From Boletus sp. NGJ (taxonomy: Eukaryota; Basidiomycota; Agaricomycetes; Boletales; Boletaceae): a stretch of 64,000 bases of DNA. A program made the translations under genes and the position numbers. The notes beneath the pieces were generated by a model. The model worked only from the letters and a program-made list of their open reading frames with translations, did not search any database and was not told the DNA's origin. Shown here in pieces: positions 45,597 through 55,431 of the stretch (the first letter of the stretch is position 1; every line of letters begins with the position of its first letter). The stretch is from NCBI GenBank assembly GCA_019096195.1, contig JAGTXK010000050.1, positions 124,001-188,000 on the forward strand. The letters are read 5' to 3'.

Positions 45597-45802
45597 ACTT
45601 GTATCCTTAATTTTAAGTTATTCCCCGACTCCTGCCATCTTTTCAACTTACTATGATACTTTGATACCTTACCTTGTTCATCCTCCTTATCATTTTGGCT
45701 TACACTTTAATAAATTTACCCAGGAGTTAGGGACTTCGCGCATGTACGCCGCTACGATGTAAATAGTGACCGTTTGCGGTCGCGTCTAGCGACTCGCTTG
45801 AA

Positions 45803-46419
45803 ATGGCTCCACCACTTCGTCTCAACGCAGTCGCGTTCATCTCGCCCCAAAATCACCCCATCCTCATACGCACCTTTCAAAAAGGACAAGAACTCAAGTA
45901 CCACTACGTCGCCCACACGAGCCTGGACGTCATCGAAGAGCGCAGTCAGTCCCCCTTTGCAATCAGAAACCGTTTTGCACACCAAATCTACATTTCTTTT
46001 TTAGCCGGCGGCACGACTAAACCCACGGATGGTTACCTCGGGCTGTTGTACGCGATGGACGACGTCGCTGCGTACGGCTACGTGACGCCGTTGAAGGTGA
46101 AAATCGTGTTGGCCCTTCCGTTGACGGACGCCGTGGTACGAGATGCTGCGGTCATCATGGTTCGCGTTCTTCTTCCTTGCCTCGCAACGGAGGGTTTCGC
46201 ACACTGATTATGATGATGATGTGACATTGACAGACGTTCAAGGCGTTGCACATGGCCCTTTATCAAGCCGTCTCGAACCCGTTTCTGAAACTCGACGTCG
46301 GTTCTGAACTTGGCAGCGACCAGTTACCGTATCTCGTCGTCGGGAGCGCAAAGTGGAACACGTTTCGAAAGAGGGTAGACGAGATAAGCAGAGCGTTGGG
46401 CAATCATACATTGTCGTGA
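45803..46419 (+). CDS. TCA17: TRAPP complex subunit TRAPPC2L/Tca17
   Basis: This longin-fold protein of the TRAPP tether family acts in Golgi and endosomal traffic. It starts MAPPLRLNAVAFISPQNHPI. Conserved parts are LKYHYVAHTSLDVIEER, then after an intron GGTTKPTDGYLGLLYAMDDV, YGYVTPLKVKIVLAL, and after a second intron TFKALHMALYQAVSNPF. The end is WNTFRKRVDEISRALGNHTL with TGA at 46417. Length of about 150 residues is normal. A TTTTC microsatellite starts directly at the stop codon. Confidence 0.88.
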
Positions 46420-46447
46420 TTTTCTTTTCTTTTCTTTTCTTTCTTTT
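46420..46447 (+). repeat. TTTTC microsatellite
   Basis: About five units of TTTTC, with one shortened, begin at the base after the Tca17 stop codon. It lies in the 3' UTR. Confidence 0.8.
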
Positions 46448-46654
46448 GACAGCCGGTCGAGGTTCGCGAGGTTTCGTCGTGGTCTGCCAACTCCACACTC
46501 CACGACTTTCACTCTGCACCCTAACTTCTAGGCTGGGGAGCTGGAACCAAAATGGATCATATCCCTCCACTGACTCAGACTCTTTGAGCTTTCCGGGTTT
46601 GAGACAGATACGGGGAGTACATTGTTTATGTATCAAACACTTGAGAACTGAATG

Positions 46655-49600
46655 CTATATACCCAACGTGGCTTTATTGAGCTGGTCGATGGCTTCATTC
46701 GCCTCTCTGGCCATTACTCTCACTATACCGTCTTCGTCCGTCGAGGCAATGTATCCCAGAGTGACCTTCGCTCGCCTAAGGAGCGTAGCCGGTAATCTCA
46801 CCATCACCGTACCATCGTATGTTGCGTGCGTGAGCTGGTGGAGGAGTGAAGTCCAAAAATGCAGCGCAGCACGTCGTAAAGGTGGCAGTTTGCTGTCAAG
46901 CGCCTCCGTTGCCCCAGGTTCCCCGGCTTTACGTGTCCCTCCATCGCCATCTGATGGAAACATGTCGACTTGAAGGAAATCGATCATACTCGTGGCCAGG
47001 TCATTGATGTAACGAAGTACGGAAACCGTGCTGGTTTTTACGCACTGGGTAAGGAGTGATACGGCAGAGGTCCGGAGAACCGTTGGAGCGTAGCTTGAGC
47101 AGAAAACCGGTATAAGCCGCGGAACAATAGTATCCGCTGTAGATTCGATCTATCATCAGCCATGCTGCGGTCGACTCGTTCGGACGTACCATAGATACCG
47201 AGTGCATCCCCGCACCGCCTGATTACCTGTCCTAGAGCCTCACCAACACGAACTTTTGCATCCACTTCTCGTTTCGACAATGTCCCCACGGAAGAAGCGG
47301 AGAGATTGCATGTATACGTCTCGAGGAGATTCCCCAACACGTCTTTGCCAAACGCATCAACCATTGCAGAGAGACCCTGTACGGCATTAAGGAAGATATA
47401 AGAATCATCATCATGTATAGATTGCATGAAGATGGACATGATAGCTGGTACCAATGCTGGGTCTGTCGCAGCTGTGGATGCACGAGGACGAGAAGACACG
47501 AGTTGCCTCAATAGCAACAGGCCATGAGCTCGGACGGGCAGAATTGGGTCTTGAAGAAGCTTCAAGGCCTTTTGATACATCTCTTGAGGGCCTTCTTCTC
47601 TTTTCTGTGGTGCCGACCAGGATGTTGAACTAGACGCAAGTCGAGCAGTCATCACCATTCTAGCCTCCCGAGCCAAGCCCCTAATTGATTCCGATGCATC
47701 ATTGCAGAAAGGTTCGAGAAGTGAAAAGATCTCATTGAGTACAGAGGCATTCCGTGCAGATAATTCGGGGTTAGCTGTAGGTGTAGTCATATTCGGTCCT
47801 CAATATAAGCTATAGCTTTCCATACCTTCCAATATGGCGAGGAGCAAATTGATCGCGGTCCCAGTCATGTTATTTTCAGCTTGATCGCTACCCAGATCTC
47901 CTGGCTCGTCGTCGCTGTCGCTATCCCCGAAATCCTCTGCTTCATCTACAATCTTTAAATCTTCCAATCCGAGACCACGCGAATGTTCAGTCTTCTGTAG
48001 GGTCGAAGGAGTACCATGTACCACCCGGGATCCCAGGGCGTGCTTTATGAAGGACAAAATGTGTTCGGGCTTGCGAAGGATGTTGGTGGTAGACGAATCA
48101 TCAGAAAGCTCAGTCTGCATCTGAACAATCATTTGAAGATATAATAAGCCTCTGACAAGGGATTAGCCCATATGTCGAGGCGAGTGATATCTGCACACCT
48201 CGACGGATCGGTGTCTTGCTCAGTGTCTATTGAATGGTACACCTCGAGTAGCCTGACAAACAACTCGGCGGCAATGTCCAGGCGGTCGAGTGACTTGATG
48301 TACTGCACGAAGTGTGCAGGGTCTGGGTAAAGGTCAAAGAAGTTTTCTCCCACAATCTCCTCCCCCTTGCTGATGTCCTCCGGCATAAGAAGAGCAGGTT
48401 TGATGGACCCCCTGAAGATCATTGCATATAGTGAGATTTGAAGCTAGAGACTGCAAAATTACAGCGTACTGCGGTGCGACGCGTCTGATATTACCGGAGA
48501 TGTCCACCTCCCAGTAAATCCGCTCGCTTCGGATGGCTGACCAGAGGGTGTTGACCCCGTCTTGCACCTCGACTACACGACCCCATGTTGCAAGTAGCCC
48601 TTTAATTGACTCCTTAAGAACAGGGTCGGATGCCTTGATTGTATCCAGATGAAATATGAGCGCATAGAGGGCAGGCACAACGGGAGATAAGACGTGTGTT
48701 ATAAAGACTGGAGATGGATCCGTGTTTAGCACGAGAATGGTGAGAGTAGACAAGGCTGTCGTTGGAGTTGGTGATGGAGCCGCCGAGCGTGGTCCCGCCT
48801 GGTTTCCTTCAGAGGGATCCACGTTAGAATTGTGTACGATTGGGAGGTGGATAATAGGTGATACAAGGGAAGAGACCAATGGGCGATGCAAAAACTCGGA
48901 GTCGAGCATCCGAGAAATGGAAAAAGAAGCGGCGCGCCTGTATGTCGCAGGAACATTGTAGGACAACAATTCCATCAGACGAGGGATGATGATCGCAAAA
49001 TATTCCTAGAATATACACGCTTAGCACTGAAGATGTAGCGATTGCAACATAGGGTCAAACCTCTGGCTTGAGACCCGCAGGTACGGCCATGAGAATGCTG
49101 GCAGTGTGTTCGTACTTTTCTAGCTGGGGGTCATCCGAACCCTCTGGCTCACCGAAAACTGCAGAAAAGAGAGCTCGTACACCCCCCGGACGCAGCAGAC
49201 TCTTGGTGAGCAACGACGAGCATAATTTGCGGACATGAGGCGGGGGCGGTGGTGTGCTCGATAATACTGTACCGAGATCGGTCATTATCTGGGACAGAGG
49301 GAGACTTGACCACAACGTTGAGATTCATCTGTGCAGATATGCAGCGCATATAGACGCACAATTCCAGAAGACGAAGGACGGAGGGCCGCAAAGCATGGAG
49401 AGAGAGGCTGTCTTGGGGCCATAGTGACTTGGGCAGCCACGCAAGGGTCATGGAGGCCCTGAGAAGATCGGGAATGTGTCTATGAAGGATGGTTGTGGTG
49501 ATGAGGGTCTGAGGAGGTTGTGTGCGCACTCCGCGGGGGAAGAGGGTCGACATAAGAGTGGACAATAACGCCGAGAGTGCTGTGAGGTCTGCAAGCGAGG

Positions 49601-50000
49601 TGGAAAGGTCGCTGGGGGCGCGCGTGTGCCATAGGGGAGCGAGACGCGCCAGCAATGGATTGATGCCCCACCGAAAGAGGAGGGTGAGGAGGGTCCTCAG
49701 GACGGTGAGGTCGCGAGTACCGATGGCAGGCGAGTCCTGGATGTCGCCATCGTGTGGATCGCCCGGGACGGGGTCGAGGAGGAGCTGCACACGGTGGAGT
49801 ACGTAGAGTGCGCAGCGGGCAGTCTCGAGCTGGAGGGCGGGGAGAGAGTGATCTGGGATGGGTGGTGGCTGGTCGGCGAGGGCGGCGTAGAAGCGGAGGA
49901 GGCGTGCATGGAGGACGTTGGCGGGGTGTGAGTTGTGGTCGGGGTCGTCGGTGGCGAGGATGTGGTTGGCAGCGTCGAGGACGATGGGGAGAGAGGACAT
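46655..50000 (-). CDS. RTP1: ARM-repeat protein RTP1/TANGO6
   Basis: Yeast Rtp1 helps nuclear import of RNA polymerase II; the animal homologue is TANGO6. The start reads MSSLPIVLDAANHILATDDP. The protein is helical throughout. The C-terminal half carries the two RTP1 domains: YQKALKLLQDPILPVRAHGL with LLLLRQLVSSRP, HDDDSYIFLNAVQGLSAMVD, and KVRVGEALGQVIRRCGDALG, then after short introns VMVRLPATLLRRAKVTLGYI. An acidic linker (DFGDSDSDDEPGDLGSDQ) lies in the middle. About eight introns are present. Length of about 1000 residues matches the family. It is divergent from SUP35, with only 72 bases between the starts. Confidence 0.82.
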
Positions 50001-50072
50001 GAAAAAGTGGTCACGAGATCACGTCTACAAAAAAGCGGCGGGTTATCTAAAAGATTTGATCTCCTTCTTGAC
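50001..50072. promoter_or_regulatory. 72-bp divergent promoter RTP1/SUP35
   Basis: Only 72 bases lie between the two start codons, so both 5' UTRs and promoters overlap or reach into the neighbouring gene. I see no TATA box. Confidence 0.5.
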
Positions 50073-52052
50073 ATGAGCAAACTCAACGCGAGTGCGTTCG
50101 AATTCGTGCCGGGCAAACCTTTCTCTCTCCCTTCGCGTCAGGCAGCTGACCAGGCCTCACCCTCGCAAACGATATCCCTCAACATCGGCGGCCCATCCAA
50201 GCCCACACCCGCCTCGAGCTCGCACCAGTCCCCCGCCCCCTCGCACCCGGCCTCACACTCCTCTTCCCCCGCTCCCCCGGTCTCAAAAAAGGTATTCACC
50301 ACAGAGAAATCGAAATCAGATACCACCGCCATCGTACGAGAGGTCCAGTCTGTTGCCGACGAAGCCGTGCTCAAAGATCTCTTCGGTGATGGTCAGTACT
50401 CGTTTCGCTCCATCCTCTCGTTTGATCTCATATATCACCCCAGTCAAGGAACATCTCAATATCGTATTCATCGGCCACGTAGATGCTGGAAAGAGTACCC
50501 TCGGCGGTAACTTGCTCTACATCACCGGCGGTGTCGACAAAAGAACCATGGAGAAGTACGAACACGAGGCAAAGGAAGCAGGAAGAGAGACGTGGTATCT
50601 TAGCTGGGCTCTCGACTCCACCCCACAAGAACGTAGCAAAGGCAAGACCGTCGAAGTCGGTCGCGCATATTTCGAGACCCCAAACCGTCGCTACACTATC
50701 CTCGACGCTCCCGGACACAAGACCTATGTCCCTTCCATGATCAGCGGTGCCGCCCAAGCAGATGTCGCCATCCTCGTCATCTCCGCCCGCAAGGGTGAGT
50801 TTGAGACCGGTTTTGAAAGGGGTGGCCAAACAAGAGAGCACGTCATGCTCGTCAAGACCGTCGGCGTTTCAAAGGTCGTCGTCGTGATCAACAAGATGGA
50901 CGACGTTACCGTCAACTGGGAAGAAGCTCGTTACGCTGAAATCAAAGACAAGCTCGTACCCTTCATCAAGTCTGCCGGGTTCAATCCAAAGGACATTACC
51001 TTTATACCCATTTCGGGCTATGTGGGTATAAACCTCAAGGACCCCATCCCCGCATCAACATGCACCTGGTGGAAGTGTGTTCCGTTCATTCTTCTGCGTC
51101 TTGGTGCCAAGGGCTGATCATCCTCAAGGGGTCCAACCCTCCTCGACCACCTCGATCACATGCCCATGGTCGATCGAAAGATTAACGCCCCGCTCATGAT
51201 GCCCGTCTCGGAAAAGTACAAAGACATGGGTACTATCGCAGTCGGGAAGATCGAGTCAGGTCATATACGCAAAGGAGACACCGCCGTTCTTATGCCCACC
51301 AGAACCAACGTCGAAATCACCGCAATATACAATGAAGTGGAACACGAGATATCATCAGCAATGTGTGGAGACAACGTACGAGTAAGATTGCGAGGAGTAG
51401 AGGACGAGGACGTCACCCCTGGTTTTGTACTCACGAGCCCAAGGAACCCCGTGCACGCAGTACGGCAATTCGAAGCTCAATTGGCCATTCTGGAACACAA
51501 AAACATCATCTGTGCTGGATATTCGGCCGTTATGCATGTTCATACTCTGTCAGAAGAGATCACACTACCAGTGCGCTCAACTCTTTCACACCTCTCAGTC
51601 ATCGCAATGATGTGACGCGTCCAGGCTCTGCTGCATTACTTTGACAAGGCAACTGGGCGCAAGTCGAAGAAGCCGCCTCAATTTGCCAAAAAGGGTGACC
51701 TGTGCTCTCTTTCTACCCTTGTCGTCGTAATAATTGCGCTGTCCAGGTCAAAAGGTTGTGGCACTCGTTGAGACACAACTCCCGGTCTGTGTCGAGAGGT
51801 TTGTAGACTATCCTCAACTCGGGCGCTTCACACTGCGGGACGAAGGTGCGAATAAGCATGTTTTCATCCACCAACGTCGTTGACTTTTATCTCAGGGCGA
51901 ACAGTCGCCATAGGAAAGGTGAATACAGTGGCGGTAGCGGGATAATCTGATTGACGTTTGCTTCAAAGGTTACTAAGTTGGTTGACGATCGTGTCGATGA
52001 CCTTGCTGACGGTGTATCAAACATCGCCATCTCTGCTCCTGTGGGAGCGTGA
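50073..52052 (+). CDS. SUP35: translation release factor eRF3
   Basis: eRF3 is the GTPase that works with eRF1 in translation termination. The start reads MSKLNASAFEFVPGKPF, a PAM2-like motif that may bind poly(A)-binding protein. The following 90 residues are Ser/Pro/Ala-rich, with no Q/N-rich prion domain. The GTPase part is complete: GHVDAGKST (G1), DAPGHKTY (G3), NKMDD (G4) and an SGY in the G5 region. Then come GPTLLDHLDHM, DMGTIAVGKIESGHIRKGD, TPGFVLTSPRNP, GRKSKKPPQFAKKGQ and DYPQLGRFTLRDEGRTVAIG. About six introns are present and the frame is intact. It is eRF3 and not Hbs1 or eEF1A because of GFERGGQTREHVML and the KKPPQFAKKG motif. Confidence 0.95.
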
Positions 52053-52610
52053 AGTGGCCAAGGAGAGTAAATGAATGAGAAAGGAGGGATCTGGTAGCTT
52101 GCTATCAACCCGTGTCGAGGGGATAACGTACCAATCCCGTTTGCATAATGACGATAGACTCGGGCCGAGTCCTGAACAGCCCCGACAGACGTATACTGAT
52201 GCTCTATTCGCGCTCCGCTTGCTTAACCCTGAAGATTTACATTTCACTTGTCCGGACCCAACTTGCTGCCCTGTGACTGCCACTCTCTAGGAGAGCGTCG
52301 AGGCTCAGCTAGCCTGGCACGTAAAGGAGAGTGGTGGATTTTTGATATCATGTCGAACACAAAGTATACCCTGTTCGTGATCGGATCCCATCACGTTCTC
52401 GACGGATCTGGGGAGACTTTAAACAATGTTGTTACACTTGCTGGAACTCCAGCGGCTTGGGTACACTCCCGCAAAGGGTGGCTAGTCTTTGGACCCATTC
52501 CCGTTTGTGACATGTTGTAGAAGAACATAGCTACAATGACGTTGTAGATTTCATGAACCCAACCATGATAGAGGAGAGTAAAAAGTGCATACTGAGCGAA
52601 TAGCCAACGA
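52053..52610. other. convergent 3' region after SUP35
   Basis: About 560 bases between two facing stop codons. A 90-codon open frame at 52248-52520 has no recognisable product. I see no gene here. Confidence 0.4.
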
Positions 52611-53234
52611 TCAGAGTTCCTTCAAGAAAGACGATAACCCTTCGTGACCCTCTTTTCTCTTCTTACGGGCTTTCACGACCTGCTCTCTCTGACGATCACG
52701 GGAAAGCATGTCCTTCAAAGTTGATGTCTTCGGATGACAAGATTTGGGTTGGGATTGTCGGCCTGTCGATGGTGGAACGGGCACGCCGACGGGAGGGAGA
52801 ATGTCAGTAGGTGGTGATTCCTGACCTATCTCCTTTGTCTGTGGGATGGTTGGCACAGTTTCCAATTTCGACGGACCGCTCGGTGACTGGATCGGCACGG
52901 AGGAATGGTTGTGGGACGGACTGGTGCATGCGTCGGTCAAAAAGCCGCACAGATGACATCTTCTCTGAAGGGATCTCGTACGCGAGGACGTGGCGCGTTT
53001 CCGCGTCTTTTTCGCAGAAGGACCGACGAGGTATGTCGAATGATCACCAGAGAAGTAATATGTACCACATTTGGGACAGTGAGAAGGGTGTAAGATGGCT
53101 GAGGTTTCCGGATGAAGAGTCGCGGCGCGTGCCGCATGAAGTGCGGATAGAGCAGGGGAGATTGAGTGTAATGCGTGTGGTAGGTTCAGTCGATATTGAA
53201 TCGTTGTCGGGGACCATTCCGTGCTCGAGTTCAT
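52611..53234 (-). CDS. RNase P/MRP subunit, Rpr2/Snm1/Rpp21 type
   Basis: This protein family binds the RNase P or MRP RNA through a zinc ribbon. A helical N-terminus (YRLNLPHALHSISPALSALH) is followed by CPKCGTYYFSGDHSTYL and, 40 residues later, RRCHLCGF. This gives two CxxC pairs, the Rpr2 pattern. A basic KKTRKRATSSRTRSL stretch lies between the pairs. The tail is Pro/Ser-rich and ends in a basic coil (MLSRDRQREQVVKARKKRKE) with LSSFLKEL. The first ATG in frame is at 53234; a short upstream exon is possible because the frame stays open a little further. Whether it belongs to RNase P or MRP cannot be told. Confidence 0.65.
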   Translation of the reverse strand: MNSSTEWSPTTIQYRLNLPHALHSISPALSALHAARAATLHPETSAILHPSHCPKCGTYYFSGDHSTYLVGPSAKKTRKRATSSRTRSLQRRCHLCGFLTDACTSPSHNHSSVPIQSPSGPSKLETVPTIPQTKEIGQESPPTDILPPVGVPVPPSTGRQSQPKSCHPKTSTLKDMLSRDRQREQVVKARKKRKEGHEGLSSFLKEL

Positions 53235-53435
53235 CGTCCAAGCATTGTCTTCCAATTTAGGAAGGTGTTGTCGTTGGTGTGGCCATGAGGAGTCGGCTCA
53301 ACAAGCCTTATTGTCTGCGCACGACGTTTTTTGTCCGAGTCAAAAGCGAGGTAACCATGCACTCTGTCATTGTCCTTCTGGTTATCAGCCCTTCTGCCTT
53401 CCGGTTGGCACTCCATCTTTGTTCTTCTTTCCACC

Positions 53436-54987
53436 ATGATCCTCTCAAACCGTGTTCAGCGTTCACCACACCATACTTCCTATCCTACGAACTCGGAGCT
53501 GGCTCCTAGTTTTTCGTCTCCAGAACTGCGTGTTTCTCCACTCGCCACGCAGCCGCGCGGTCATAAGCACACCTTGTCCAAGAAGATGTCATGGCTGAGT
53601 CGCAGCTCTTCTTCCACCTCCAATCGTTCTATCCCTCAGGCTCATGCTGCTCCCAAACCAACCCGGATATCCGAACCAAAATTTGGCAATTCTCTAGAAC
53701 AATTCACTTTCCACCGTAGTGGACCGCTTGGTTCTGGTGCAACAATCGTGCGCACGCCACAAGAGGCGTTGTCTGGGTCGTCCCGCGCATTCAAACTGAT
53801 GAGTGAGGAGCAGGAGGTCCAGGGAGATACCGTGTTGCATAATACAGAGAAACATGAAAGCAGACTTCTCCCGCCACTCCCGTCTAGTCCCCCTCTTCCG
53901 CCGCTGCCCGATATGCCCGACGCAGAAGGAGAAGGCAGACTGTCTGTCAGTTCGACTCGCGTCCCTTTGTCAGACCACGTCATGCACCCTCCTCCGTCAG
54001 ATTCCCCATCTCCCCCAGCTCAGCGCTCTTCTTCACGGCCTACCTTGCTACCACACCCACACTCCCGCGCTCCTTCTCGTTCAACACCTACCCTCCCAGC
54101 TGATGCTGACCCGATTCCACCCCAACCTCCCTTTGAGGCTATCCTCATTTCATCTATCCCAGACGGCGCGATCGACCCCTCCAAGCTCATAGTCACTCTG
54201 GAGACATGCACCACTACTTACCGAACTTCATTACGCTCCCTGGTATCCCGGCCTTCTCACCTCTCCCGCTATGTTACGTCCTTGTTGTCGCCTGGCTCTG
54301 AGACAGCGTCGTTATATTCAAATGCCAGCGAAATCTCATTGTCCCAGCACAGCAATTGGTTTAATTCACTCTTTCGTGATCATCTTGCTTCCTCCGGCTG
54401 CCTACCTCAGTCTTCCAGTATCCACATTTTCCTCGATAGACCGAGTGCTCCGTAAGTAACCGAGCTGACGTATGGCTCTCCACAACATCTGAATTTTTTT
54501 TTTTTCTTGTGCAGTTACACGCACGTTTTTGCTTATCTTCGATCCCCTCCGGAACAACCAGAGACGCTACCGCGGGCGGTGCAACTCGGATCCATGTCAC
54601 CTTCACGCCTCGAGTCCCTGCTCGAACTTCGCGACGAGGCGAGCTATCTGGGACTCGACGAACTGTACGCGCTATGTTGTCACGAAATCAACCGTTTCTC
54701 ACCGCTCTCCTCTCCCGACCGCCGCCGGCCGCATGCTTCGTGGAAAAACGGGGTCGGTACACTCGCTCCGCACGCTGGTCGAGCAATGCCAACCTCACCA
54801 AGAGGCTAAGCTGTCTGAGCTCCGGGTATCCAAGGGCAACAGTAGCGCTCGTACCGCCAAATCCGCCACTCGCGAATCCAGCTCCAGTTCGTCGTGTGAA
54901 AACAAGGATGTGTCCGTCCGTGAACGAAGCAGGCAAGTAAAGGGCAGTAAATACGAGATGGGGTCACCCCCTCCAGGATGGATCTAG
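53436..54987 (+). CDS. BTB/POZ-type protein, one apparent frameshift
   Basis: The function is unknown. The first 250 residues are disordered and Ser/Pro-rich. An ordered part then reads PFEAILISSIPDGAIDPSKL, IVTLETCTTTYRTSLRSLV and YVTSLLSPGSETASLYSNAS. A BTB-like core follows: SSIHIFLDRPSAP, after an intron YTHVFAYLRSPPEQPETL, then LLELRDEASYLGLDELYALC. The closing part SVHSLRTLVEQCQPHQEAKL to EMGSPPPGWI lies in another frame than the BTB core. The shift falls between about 54700 and 54740 and resembles the one-base breaks of other genes here. Without it the protein would end at 54809. Confidence 0.65.
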
Positions 54988-55431
54988 GTTGTGGCATCAA
55001 CGAATGATGACACGTTTTTCTCGCACTCCACATGCACATTATAATACAACGTTATGTAGTCTGTAGTAACTCACACTATCCTTTTAACTGGCATCCGATC
55101 CTACTTACTCTTCAGACCTCGTGTCACCTGTACATACTATCTGATACTCATGATTACGACGAGATCCTCTGTTGCAAGTAAACTACTACACCATGACATG
55201 AAAACTTAGAACAGGACAGATGCATGTGTTGCAAACTGACTCAACGAAAATAGCTGAAGGGAATCGAGCGACATGTAAACATCTCATAGACATACCCGTA
55301 CAAAACCGGCGCATGAACAGGTCATGAGTCAGTATCAAGGAGAGGAAGGGAAAACGAAAGCATGCGGAATATCAACACTATCGTACAACAGAAACACATC
55401 AAAAGTCGAAAGGGGAAGGAAGGTGGGCAAC
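54988..55431. other. convergent gap between the BTB gene and SSD1
   Basis: About 440 bases with short open frames only. It is AT-richer than the coding parts and probably holds two 3' UTRs. Confidence 0.4.

Noticed and set aside
52248-52520. 90-codon open frame after SUP35
   Set aside because: Lies in the convergent 3' region and resembles no known protein.
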